A program made the translations under genes and the position numbers. Positions 34,709 through 45,545 of a stretch of DNA of 64,000 nucleotides are shown piece after piece. The notes beneath the pieces were generated by a model, which worked only from the letters and a program-made list of their open reading frames with translations, ran no database searches and was not told the DNA's origin. Source of the stretch: Nageia nagi (lineage: Eukaryota; Pinophyta). The stretch's first letter is position 1. Each line of letters opens with the position of its first letter. Where the stretch lies: NCBI GenBank assembly GCA_050084985.1, contig JBITNC010000001.1:2480001-2544000 (forward strand), given 5' to 3'.

Positions 34709-35216
34709 TGAAGGAAATAATCCTAGAAGACAAATTCCTAATTACCCAAGATCACATGAAAGCTCTCTAAAATATTATCACCTTATTATGAACACAAAGC
34801 CAATCTCACAAAGTTGACACCAATGTTAAGTGGTTCCTCCAACCATGGGAATACATCCACTAACTAAGATATTTCTCATTCATAAACATAACTCTCTTAC
34901 AAGACTTATTTCTTCCTCTCCTAATACTAATCCTAGAGTATAAATTTTCTTCAACATTTTATGTGTGATCTCAATGAGAAGGCCTTCTATTTATATGCCA
35001 AAAACCTCCCTTGGGTCACCATTTTAACCAATGTACAATATCATGACATGCTACACCCTTTTACCCAAGGGGCATGCTCATGAGATGGAGTGTAGGATAA
35101 GTTAAATTATCATATTCACTTAAATAATTAAGGTATATAGGGATAACTTTAAGTATTTGTGAATTTACAAGAAGAACCTTACAATACCTTATAATAATAC
35201 ATTATACATTCCAACA
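34709..35216 (-). repeat. 5' LTR of copia element 6
   Basis: 508 bp, TGAAGGAAATAATCC to CATTCCAACA. Matches 27195-27510 and the full 58846-59354. TCTATTTATA near 35006 (plus strand; TATAAATA on the minus) is the likely promoter box. Confidence 0.87.
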
Positions 35217-35772
35217 CTACATAGGTAACCTCACACATAAAACTAATCAAATGTAAAATCATGTAATGAATTTCCTTCATGAAAATCTTAGTACATTCCT
35301 TCTTCCAAGGCATTTTAAACCACTCTTGGTTGCCATTATTGAGTCCAAGTGACCCAGGATCTCCTCTATTTTATTCTCCTAACAAATAATCTTTAGTAAT
35401 GTTCTCTCCATGAGACAATCTTCAAGTGATTCCTTAATAAGATATATATAATATTCTTCATTCATAATAGCCTTAGAGATATCCTTCAAATGTTTACTCA
35501 ACAAACAATCATTAGGATCATTAATCAAGAAAAAAAATAATAAGAAATCATCACCTCTATTATTCTTTGGTGAGTAGGATACGATGCTACTTTTGAATCA
35601 ACCATCACAATAAGGAACGTCCATGGTTCTTCTTTGCAAAATATTACCTCTTTAATATAACTATTTCTTATCAATCCAAGTGAGTGATCTCCATCCATAA
35701 TTTCCTTTTCAAGATAATTCAAAATCTCCTTTGATAATGCCTCCATTACCCATGAAGTCCATTAGTGACTAT
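35217..35772 (-). pseudogene. Acidic unknown frame, second copy (element 5 type)
   Basis: Matches 45609-46160 over its whole length in the same orientation. The best-preserved part (35525-35746) reads E-A-L-S-K-E-I-L-N-Y-L-E-K-E-I-M-D-G-D-H-S, corresponding to A-L-S-K-E-I-K-D-Y-I-K-E-E-I-M-D-G-D-H-S at 46060-46140. Function unknown. See the element 5 frame for details. Confidence 0.65.
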
Positions 35773-36299
35773 TGAATACTTTCAAGATATAACAATAACT
35801 TAAATCTACATAAAAATTTCAAATCTGAGCTCACTGGTTTATCATTCACATCTCAGTATGAGAATTGGTTCCTTGTAGACCAACTATGAAACTGGGCAAC
35901 CAATTACAGAACTAGCCCAATAGCTAGTAAACTAGCATGTCAGCTATTTTTGAGCATTATTTAAAAAAAAAAATTATCTCTTTATTGTTTTCTTGTATGA
36001 GTTGAATGTGAAGTGAACAATCAAGTCTTCTTCGATCTGCTAAATGTATTTATTTATATTTCAAGAAAATTTTAACTATCAAAGTGTATTCTCAATAATA
36101 CTATGCAAGTTTGTTGGTGTTCATAAGTTTTTGAGCTTCCATTATTGAATGCATTCTTACCTTGAGTTGCTTAGCTATTTTTTTATTTATTTGGTTGAGT
36201 AATTCATTTATTTATTTATGTATAATCACTTCATTTCATATTAGATCTTCATTAGATTAGCTTGGGTTTAAGAATTTTATCTAGGAAAGAGAAGAAGAC
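35773..36299. other. Upstream of element 7; LTR or leader not resolved
   Basis: No second copy exists in the window. A GATTAGCTTGGGTTT near 36254 may be a ruined primer site. T-rich stretches (36176-36230) resemble the end of an LTR, but I cannot set boundaries. Confidence 0.35.
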
Positions 36300-38722
36300 A
36301 TGGAAAGCAACTCAAATACAATTCCTATTTCAAATTTTGATGGGAGTAACTATGAGTATTGGAGTGTATAGCTGAATACTCTCTTGAAGGGAAGAGGCTA
36401 CTAGGATATTATATAAGCTAGCCACAATGATCCTATAGATTGAAGAACCTTGAGTGCATATGCAAATAAGGATGCAAAGGAGAGAGAGAATAAAAACTCC
36501 ATGGCTCTCTCTTTCATCCAAGAAGCTATAGATAAGAGCATTTTTTAAATAATCTCAACATGTGTCTTATCCCAAGAAGCATGGGCAACATTGAGATAAG
36601 GCTACCAAGGGAGCTTGAAATTGAAAGAAGTGAAGCTCTAAACATTGAGAAGGAAATTTGAAAATCTAAAACAAGAAGACAAAGGGAGTGCTAGAGATTA
36701 TTTTGTGAGAGTGAAAGCCATAGTCAATAAAATGGCCATTTTAGAAGAGAAGATTGAGAAAGTGATTTTCATCAAGAAAGTCTTGAGGATTTTGAAAGAA
36801 AAATAGGATACTACTGCACTCATAATTGAAGAGATAAAATTTCTTTCAACCATGGAAATTGATCATTTAATTGGCTCTCTTATATCCCATGAAAAGATAG
36901 TTCTTAAAAGATCAAAACTAGTAGTACATAATAGTGATAAACAAGCATTTTCTATTAAATAAAATAAAGGAAAAGGAAGAGGTGAATCTAGAAGAGGTGG
37001 AAGAAGAGGTTTCTTTGGGTTAGAGGTAGAGAACAGAGTTATGAAAGTGAATTAGCTTATGCATCAAGGGGAAGACACTTTAGAAGAGGTGGAAGAGGTA
37101 AAGATAAGAGAAATTTGCCATGTTATTATTGTAATAAATTTGACCATTTTGAGAATGAGTGCATACTGAAGTAAGCAAATGAAAGAAAATCTTCCCACTA
37201 TAGAGAATAAGAGCAAGGATATGGATAAGAATATTTATTCTTTGAAAATAATACTTGTCTCTTGGATAGTGGATACAAAAACCACATGACTAGAGAACAA
37301 TCCTTACTTCTACACTCTATTACTCTTACATGTTAAATGTGAAGTTAGAAGATGAGAAGAGCTTGGATATTGTTGGCATAGGAGAAATACAAGTTCCAAA
37401 AAATAAATGAACCATAAAGGTAATGGATATTTACTATGCTACTCATTTGAAATAAATTTTATTAGGTATTAGACAAATTATTGAGAAGAATTACAAATTG
37501 GTGTTTGAAGATAGAATGTGTAAAATATATGATAAAAACCATGGTGAAAGGCTTGTTACTATTTTTCCAATGACTGAAAATAGACTCTTTCTAATTAAGT
37601 TTCTTGAGAAGGATGGAGGTTTCATTTTTATGGGAATTAAATACAAAAATGCACTTTGGCACATTAAGCTTGGGAAATTGAATTTTTAGAGTTTCAATAC
37701 CCTTCCATCAATGGTGAGATAACTTCCACAATTAGAATATTGCAAAGAAGTGTGTGAGGGATGTGCAATTGGAAAGCAATTAAGGAGCAAGTTTCCAAAG
37801 GAAGAATCATAGAGAGTTAAACACCCTCTTGAGTTGGTCCATACTGATATTTTTGGGCATATGCAAACACAAAGTTTTGGTAAATCTTATTGATTTATCA
37901 CTTTCATTGATGATTTTAGTAGAATATGTTGGGATTATTTCATTAAAAGAAAATATGAGGCATTTAATTGTTTTAAAGAGTTCAAAAACATTTTGAGAGG
38001 AAAAGTGGATATCATGTGAAGTGTTTGTGAAGTGATAGAGGAGGAGAGTATTGTAGTAATGAATTCTTTCAATATTACAAATACAATGGCATTAGAAGAC
38101 ACATCACCTTTCCATACACACCACAACAAAATGGTGTAGTGGAAAGGAAAAATAGAACCTTATTTGAGATGGCAAGAAGCATGATATAAAGTAAGAAATT
38201 ATCCAATTTTTATTAGAATGAAGTAGCAAGAATAGTAGTGTATATTTTGAACAAGTATCCTACAAGAAGTTTGAATACAATTACTCCATATGAAACTTGA
38301 GAAAACCAAATATGTAACATTTGAAGGTTTTTTGTTACTTTGCATATGTTCATGTGAATGATAAATATAGGAGAAAGTTGAATGTAAAATTAGAAACATG
38401 TTTATTTATAGGATATTGTGAATACTCTAAAGATTAGTTATTCTATAATCCAAATATTGATAAGACCATTGTATCAAGAGATGTTATTTTGATGAAGGGA
38501 TAGAGTATGGTGATAAAAACTTACTACAAAAAATATTTATAAAAGAGATTTTGGGGGAGAATACATCATCAAATATTCATCCTAGCTATTTTGTGCCTCA
38601 TAAAAGTAAATTTCAGCCATCAAATATGAGTATTCCAAGCTTACTAATAACTTCTAGCTCCTCTAGAACACCAAAGAGTGTAAGTGCTCCAAGCTCACCC
38701 AATGCGAGAATGATGAACCCAA
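36300..38722 (+). pseudogene. Copia Gag, protease and integrase, element 7
   Basis: An ATG at 36300 opens Gag with F-D-G-S-N-Y-E-Y-W-S near 36336. Helices follow to 36900, then a Gly/Arg-rich stretch and an intact CX2CX4HX4C zinc knuckle (C-Y-Y-C-N-K-F-D-H-F-E-N-E-C, about 37119-37160). The protease retains D-S-G (C-L-L-D-S-G-Y-K-N-H-M-T near 37260). Integrase: C-E-G-C-A-I-G-K zinc end near 37755, H-T-D-I-F-G near 37841, S-D-R-G-G-E-Y near 38031, Q-Q-N-G-V-V-E-R-K-N near 38127. The catalytic triad is present but stops and frameshifts are many. Element 8 interrupts it at 38728. Confidence 0.85.
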
Positions 38723-38727
38723 GGTAA
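38723..38727. repeat. Target duplication of element 8, left
   Basis: GGTAA, identical to 43745-43749. Confidence 0.92.
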
Positions 38728-39204
38728 TGTTAGAAAAATTATATATTCCAGAGCAATGAAATGCATAAAATATTGTAGAAATATAAACACAAAAAATGCA
38801 TAAATAAGAGAGACACAGATATACATGGTTCACCTAGTTTGGGCTACATCCACACCAAACAGCCAGTCCTTCCTTTCTATTATCTAGCAAAGTGAAGAAA
38901 TACAACCTACAGCAGATCTGCTGTAATATCCTCTATTTTCTCTCACAGTCTCATGTCTCTATTTCTCACTCACCAAATCACATCTGTTACAATGCCCTCA
39001 TACAAAAAGAGGGGTTTTTTTCTAGGGAAAAAAACCCTAAACCAAACATAAGTTCAACCGTCAGATTATTTGCCTAATAAATGACCCAGATTGACTAGAA
39101 ATTACCATATTTTTACAAGGTAATTTTACAAACATTTTTAGCTTCCTGGGGTATACATCCGATTGAAATAAAGAACTCTGAGCAATCATGTTCCACACAC
39201 AACA
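38728..39204 (-). repeat. 3' LTR of copia element 8
   Basis: 477 bp, TGTTAGAAAAATT to CACACACAACA, same length as 43268-43744. I count 26 differences, 25 of them transitions (about 5.5%). It contains the 18-bp palindrome TACAGCAGATCTGCTGTA (38908-38925) and a hairpin of 10-bp arms GGGTTTTTTT/AAAAAAACCC around CTAGGG (39012-39037). Confidence 0.96.
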
Positions 39205-39222
39205 ATCTCCCACTTGGAGAAT
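39205..39222 (-). other. Polypurine tract of element 8
   Basis: Minus strand CTCCAAGTGGGAGAT lies directly before the LTR start TGTTGTG. Confidence 0.8.
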
Positions 39223-39300
39223 GATTGTAGCAACTCCACCGCTGCTTCATTTGTTGGACAATGACTCCTCTTTGGACCTGGCTGTTTCTCATCTTCATCA

Positions 39301-42290
39301 TCATCCTTGAAGACCAATTGAAACTAAGCATATTCTCAGTTTCTCCCTGGTTACAACTTTTGTTAGCATATCTATAGGATTCTGGCTAGTATGTATCTTT
39401 TCCAACTTTAATTCTCCATCTTTCAACACTGATCGTATGAAATGGTACTTAAGTTGTATGTGTTTAGTCCTGGAATGAAATGCTGAGTTCTTTGCAAGAT
39501 GAATGGCACTTTGGCTATCACTATATAGCATCCCCATATCATGCTCCTTACCTAATTCACTCATAAACCTTTGTAACCAAATCATTTCTTTACTAGCCTC
39601 TGTAGCAGCAACATACTCTACTTCTGTTGTTGAAAGTGCAACAACACTTTGGATTTTTGAAACCCAACTGATAGTTGTTCCACCAACAGTAAATACATAT
39701 CCTGTAGTGCTCCTCCTATTATCTCTATCACCTACCATATCTGCATCAACATATCCCTATAGGGAAATGTTTAAACCACCAAAGCATAATGCTTGATTTG
39801 TTGTACCTTTCAAATATCTAAGAATCCATTTCACTGCCATCCAATGTTCCTTTCCTGGATTGTTCATGTACCTACTTACAACTCCCATTGCATGTGCAAT
39901 ATTAGGCCTTATGTATACCATTGCATACATTAAGCTTCCAACTGCTAATGCATATGGAACTTTAGACATATAATCCATGTCTTCTTGGGTCTTTGGGCAC
40001 ATTTCCTTACTAAGTTTGAAATGGCTAGCAAAAGGTGTACTAACTGGTTTTGCATTGTGCATATTAAATCTTTTCAATACCTTTTGTATGTACTCATTTT
40101 GAGATAATGTTAATTTGTGATTTTTCCTATCTCTAGTGATTCTCATACGAAGGATTTGTTTTGCAACTGCCAAATCCTTCATTGCAAATGAATTTGCCAA
40201 TTTTCTTTTGAGCACATTTATTTCTTGCATGTTAGACCCTGCAATAAGCATGTCATCTACATACAATAACAATATAATATAGCTGCCATCATTTTGCCTT
40301 TTTAAATAAACACAATGATCAGAGTGACATCTAGTGTAACCTTGTTCAGACATAAACTTGTCAAATTTTAGATACCACTGCCTTGGAGCCTGTTTTAAGC
40401 CATAAAAGCTCTTCTTCAACCTGCACACTAGTTTCTCCTTCCCTTTCACCTCATATCCTTGTGGTTGTTGCATATATATCTCTTCCTCTAAATCCCCATG
40501 GAGAAAGGCTATCTTTACATCTAACTGCTCAAGATGCAAATCTTCAGCTGGTACAAGACTAAAAATAGTTCTGATTGAATTCATTTTAACAATAGGAGAA
40601 AATATTTCATCAAAATCAATACCTTTCTTCTATGCAAACCCTTTCACCATAAGTCTAGCTTTATACCTCTATTTTCCTCCATCTTCTTCCTTCAACCTGT
40701 AAACCCATTTATTCTTCAATGTAGTTTTTCCTGCAGGCAACCTGACTAAGTCCCAAGTCTGGTTATGCATTAAGGAGTCCATCTCTTCTTCCATGGCTAC
40801 CTCCCACTTCTTCCTACTTTCAACCTGCATTGCTTCTTCATAACATTCAAGTTCACCAGAATCAGTCAATAATAAATAATATAATGAAGGAGAGTATCAT
40901 TCAGGGGGTCTACTTATCCTGGTAGATCTTCTAACACCACTTTCAGGTGTTTGGGGTGCCTGTTGCTGTTGTGGTGGTTGCTGCTATTGTGGTTGTTGGT
41001 TATTATTATTTTTAGGTACCTTTACTTTTTTAGTGATTTCATCAAGAACTACGTATTCCTTGTTTTCCTTTTCTTGTTTCTTTTCCTACAACTGATTCTT
41101 ATAGAAGACCTTTTCATTGAATATTACATCTCTACTCCTAATGATTTTGTGATTTTCATAATCATATAAATGATAACCAAAATCATTAACACCATATCCA
41201 ATAAAGGTACATTTCTTTGACTTTGCCTCAAGCTTTGTTCTATTTTCTTTATCAATATGGACAAAGGCCTCACAACCAAAAGGCTTTAAAAAGGAGTAGT
41301 TTACCTTTTTACCTGTCCATGCTTCCTCTAGAACACCTCCATCCAAGGAACTTGAAGGCCCTCTGTTTATTAGATAAATAGCAGTATCTATAGCTTCTGC
41401 CCAAAATTGTAAAGGCAATCCTACATGTAATCTCATGCACCTTGCATGCTCCATGATTGTCCTGTTCATCCTTTCTGACACACCATTTTCTTGTGGTGTT
41501 CTTGGAACTGTCTTCTCTCTGTGAATTCCATGTTCTGAATAGTACCTATCAAAATATTTACTGTAATATTCACCTCCATTGTCTGATCTAAGACACTTCA
41601 ATTTCTTTCCTGTCTCAATCTCAACCAAAGATTTCCATTTCTTGAAAGTATCAAATACATTAGATTTATTCTTAATACAATAAATCCAAGTTTTTCTAGT
41701 TGCATCATCAATAAAGGTAACATAATAATGAGAGCCACCAAGAGATGATACCTGAGTAGGTCCCCATACATCTGTATGCACAAGCTCTTATTTTTGGCTC
41801 TTCTTTTCTTTCCCAACTCTGAGAAATCTAAATCTCTTCTATTTTCCATAAATGCAATTCTCACAGAAATCCAAATCAACATTCTTCAAACCTGGCAATA
41901 AATTTCTTGAGTGAAGAATCTTCATCCCACTCATGTGTCCAAGCCTATGATGCCATAATGTTGCATCTGCTCCTTTGGAAGTTAAAGCATTAACAGAGTT
42001 AGAAATACCATTGCATAAATACAATGTACCAACCTTTTCACCTCTTGCTATTACCAGGGCTCCTTTGGTGACCTTCCAAGCTTTATCTGTGAAAGTTGTC
42101 ACACAACCTTCACTACCTAACTACCCTGTTGAAATTAGATTTTTCCTTAGATCTGGAACATGCCTTACCTCCTTTAGTAGCCATTGGTTTCCATTCTGCT
42201 ATTTTATAAGAACCTTACCCATTCCAACAATTTTACAGGGTTTATCATCACCCAAATGAACTTGTCCAAAATCTTCTTGAACAGTCATGA
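39301..42290 (-). pseudogene. Copia Pol (integrase, RT, RNase H), element 8
   Basis: From 42102 to 39301 one minus-strand frame runs without a frameshift, broken only by stops. Order: pre-integrase with H-R-L-G-H and C-E-N-C zinc end (41840-41960); integrase H-T-D-V-W-G-P (about 41780), R-S-D-N-G-G-E-Y (about 41590) and P-Q-E-N-G-V-S-E-R-M (about 41490); a Gln/Pro-rich linker (40900-41060); RT with Q-L-D-V-K (about 40520) and intact Y-V-D-D (about 40256-40267); RNase H with [16 protein letters not shown] and D-S-Q-S-A (39440-39730). Catalytic residues are kept. Stops are TAG at 41841, 41088, 40986, 40671, 40632 and 39759, TAA near 41790, TGA near 40899. Resembles the Tork (Tnt1-94-like) lineage. 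Confidence 0.92.
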
Positions 42291-43193
42291 AAATATTTCT
42301 TATCAGGTGTGGCATGGAATGAGGCCCCTGAATCTACCACCCAGGAATTATTAATATTTTCAAAAGAAAGAACCAAAGCATCTTGTAACATCTCACCTGT
42401 CACATTTGCTTCATGATTGTTTTCTTGCTATGCATCTCCTTCTTTTCCCTTCTGAGATCTACAGTCTCTCTTTAGGTGTCCTTTCTTTTTGCATTTCCAA
42501 CACTCTATCCCTAATCTGGACTTGGATCTGCTTTTCCTTAATTTACTATGATATCCTAAGCTCTTTCCTTTTTCCATTTTTCTTCCCCTAGAATCTTCAC
42601 TCAAAGCATTTCTTGATGTCTCACCAGAGCTTTTCCATCGCATTTCCTCGCTAAGGATAGCACCGACAACATCATCAAACTTTAAAGTACTAGATCCAGA
42701 CATAGAGTTACTAATGGCCATTACTAAACCATTCCAACTTTCTAGTAATGAGCACAAGAATAATAGAGCTCTATCAAATTTTTCCTCTACAGAACTTAAC
42801 TGACTTGTAACAGTATTAAAATCATTTAAATAATCCGCAACAGATCCACCTTCTAACATCTTCATATTAAATAACTATTTCATAAGAAATACCTTGTTTG
42901 AGGTCAAGGGTTTTTCATATAGTTTCAACAACGTCTGAAACAAACCCTCTATCATTATTTCCTTTGAAATGTTGAAGGCAACTGATGTAGCAAGGCTCAA
43001 CCGTATTTCTTCGAGTGCCTTTCTATCGAGAAGGTTCTACTCTTTATCTGTCATATCCATCGGCTTCTTTGTTTTTCCACCCAATGGTAGGTACAGATCT
43101 TTCTGATACAGATAATCTTCCATCTACATCTTCCATAGTGAGAAATTTTGGCCATTAAATTTCTCGACCCTAAACTTACCATCTTCTGCCATT
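42291..43193 (-). pseudogene. Copia Gag and protease start, element 8
   Basis: ATG at 43193 begins M-A-E-D-G-K-F, then F-N-G-Q-N-F. An extra base near 43140 shifts the frame before L-W-K-M. Gag helices continue through W-N-G-L-V-M-A-I near 42730, and a CX2CX4HX4C zinc knuckle ([14 protein letters not shown]) lies near 42455-42500. The protease has intact D-S-G (W-V-V-D-S-G-A-S-F-H-A-T near 42325-42350). Stops TAG at 43126, 43039, 42877 and 42430 replace Gln/Trp codons of relatives. A one-base loss near 42287 separates this frame from that of pol. Confidence 0.9.
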
Positions 43194-43252
43194 GCTCCCA
43201 CTCGAACGAGGAATCCTTCTTTCCTGCGAGTTTATCAGCCAAATAGACCTTC

Positions 43253-43265
43253 GGCTCTAATACCA
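43253..43265 (-). other. Primer-binding site of element 8
   Basis: Minus strand TGGTATTAGAGCC, 2 bases inside the 5' LTR; one C-to-T change from the initiator-Met complement. Confidence 0.88.
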
Positions 43266-43267
43266 AT

Positions 43268-43744
43268 TGTTAGAAAAATTATATATTTCGGAGTAATGAA
43301 ATGCATAAAATATTGCAAAAATATAAACATAGAAAATGCATAAATAAGAGAGACATAGATATACGTGGTTCACCCAGTTTGGGCTACATCCACACCAAAC
43401 AGCCAGTCCTTCCTTTCTATTATCCAGCAAAGTGAAGAAATACAACCTACAGTAGATCTGCTGTAATATCCTCTGTTTTCTCTCATAGTCTCATGTCTCT
43501 ATTTCTCACTCACCAAATCATGTCTGTTACAATGCCCTCATACAAAAAGAGGGGTTTTTATCTAGGGAAAAAAACCTTAAACCAAACATAAGTTCAACCG
43601 TCAGATTATTTGCCTAATAAACGGCCCAGATTGACTAGAAATTACCATATTTTTACAAGGTAATCTTACAAACGTTTTTAGCTTCCTGGGGTATACATCC
43701 GGTTGAAATAAAGAACTCTAAACAATCATGCTCCACACACAACA
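43268..43744 (-). repeat. 5' LTR of copia element 8
   Basis: 477 bp, TGTTAGAAAAATT to CACACACAACA, followed by the target duplication GGTAA at 43745-43749. The palindrome seen in the other LTR has one mismatch here (43448-43465). Confidence 0.96.
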
Positions 43745-43749
43745 GGTAA

Positions 43750-45375
43750 CAAAAGTAAGAGATGGTTGAAGGATCACCCACCAAGTCAAATTATCGATGG
43801 TAATAACATGATAAGAATTAATAGAAACCAAACAAAAGAAATGCAAAATCTAGTCACAAGTATAGAAAATATATAGTTCTATGGAGATGAAGATAGTGGA
43901 GAACCAAATGGTGAAATGGTAAACTATGCACTTTACTCTTCTATTTCATATTGTAATTTTGTTTCAAAATATGTAATTATTTTTAATCCATGTTGTTGTG
44001 AATAAGGTTATTCTAATTTTGGTTGGATGCAAGCTATGAAAGAGGAGATTGATACAATTGAAAGAAATAATACTTGTGAACTTTATAAGTTTCCCAAAGC
44101 TAAGAAAGTTGTTGGTTCCAAGTGGGTGTACAAGATAAAATGCAAGAGTGGTGGTAGCATTGAAATACATAAAGAAAGGTTAGTTGCAAAAGGATTCATA
44201 CAACAATATAGTATGGATTTTGAGGATCCATTTGTGTTTGTAGCAAGGCAAGAAACAATAAGGTTAGTGCTCTCTTTTGCTGCAAGCAAGAATTAGAAAG
44301 TTCATCACATGTATGTAAAAAGTACCTTTATTAATCTAGGTACATCTATAAAGAGGTGCATGAAGCTTAACCTCAAGGCTTTAAGGTTCAAGAAAAAGAA
44401 AATCAAATGTACAAGCTCAAGAAGGTATTGTATGGTTGAAGCAAGCTCCAAGAGCTTGGTACACAATAATATATGGATACTTAAAGAGCATGGGATTTCA
44501 AAGAAGTGTAAGTGAGCCTACTTTGTATTTCAAAAAATATGGATCTGATATTTTGGTTTTTTAAGTGTATGTATATGATTTGATCTTCATGGGAAGCAAT
44601 AGCAATACGAATGAAGCATTAAAACCTCAAATGATGGATAAGTTTGAAACCAAATACCTTGGTTTAATGAGCTACTTCCTTGGATTAGAGGTGCATCAAA
44701 CAAATGAATATTTATTTGTATACAAATTAAAATATGCACATAATATGTTAAAAATATTTATAATGAATAACTATACTCATGTTCCAACACCTATAGCCCA
44801 TGGACAACACCTTTTCAAAGAATATGGAGCAACCAAGGTAAATGTGGAGGAGTTTATAAGTATTGTTGGAATTCTCATATTTTTAACAAATACAAGACTA
44901 GATTTGTAATTTAGTTTTTTATTATTTGTAAGATATATAAGTGATCCATACATTATCCATCTCAAGAAAACATACATAATACTTAGGTATGTTAAGGGGA
45001 TAGCCAATTTTGGAATATATTACTCATATAATTCCAAGTTCAAGCTCACATGTTTCAATGATAGTGATTGGGGAAATGATTTAGATGATAGAAAGAGCAC
45101 AAGTGGGAACTTCTTATCTCTTGGATATAGTTTGGTATCACAAGCTCTAGAAAAAAATCCATTGTAGCTCTTTTAAATACTAAAGTTGAGTATGTTTTAG
45201 TCATAAGTGCATCAACACAAGCATTGTGGTTGAGAAACATGTTGAAGGATATTGGAGAGGAGAAAAAGAGAGCAACTTTAATCTTTTATGAAAACCATAG
45301 TGACATTAAGTTGGCACAAAACCTTTTCCACCATTATAGAACCAAGCACTTTGATTTGAAGACTCATTTTATCAA
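43750..45375 (+). pseudogene. Copia RT and RNase H of element 7 (right half)
   Basis: Resumes after element 8. RT entry W-M-Q-A-M-K-E-E-I (44025) and G-S-K-W-V-Y-K-I-K (about 44113), then A-R-Q-E-T-I-R-L-V (about 44244) and H-M-Y-V-K-S. The catalytic site reads Y-V-Y-D near 44568 (second position Asp to Tyr). Then L-G-L-M-S-Y-F-L-G-L-E-V (about 44665) and RNase H with D-R-K-S-T-S-G (about 45090) and T-K-H-F-D-L-K-T-H-F-I (about 45345). Closely related to element 11. The RNase H ends abruptly near 45375 at a chimeric junction. Confidence 0.85.
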
Positions 45376-45545
45376 TGATGAGAGGCCTACCACAAGTAGA
45401 AGATTGCAAAGAAGTTTATGAGGGATGTGCACTTGGAAAGCAAGCAAGGAGCAAGTTTCCAAAGGAAGAAACATGGAAACCCAAACACCCTCTCCAAATG
45501 GTCCATAATGATATTTATGTGCCTATGCAAATCCAATTTATCCAT
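45376..45545 (+). pseudogene. Second integrase zinc-finger segment fused after RNase H, element 7
   Basis: Reads L-P-Q-V-E-D-C-K-E-V-Y-E-G-C-A-L-G-K-Q then H-P-L-Q-M-V-H-N-D-I. This is clearly the same segment as 37720-37870 of element 7 (L-P-Q-L-E-Y-C-K-E-V-C-E-G-C-A-I-G-K-Q). The joint falls at ATCAATG[A/G]TGAGA, shared by both segments. No RNase H end, purine tract or 3' LTR follows. Confidence 0.85.

Noticed and set aside
39503-39796. 97-codon plus-strand frame
   Set aside because: Antisense to the well-defined RNase H of element 8.
43051-43266. 71-codon open frame starting at the primer site of element 8
   Set aside because: It overlaps the true Gag start (ATG at 43193) in another frame and has no family match.
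36300-45545. Reading elements 7 and 8 as one rearranged element
   Set aside because: They are on opposite strands, and element 8 has both LTRs and an exact GGTAA target duplication inside element 7.
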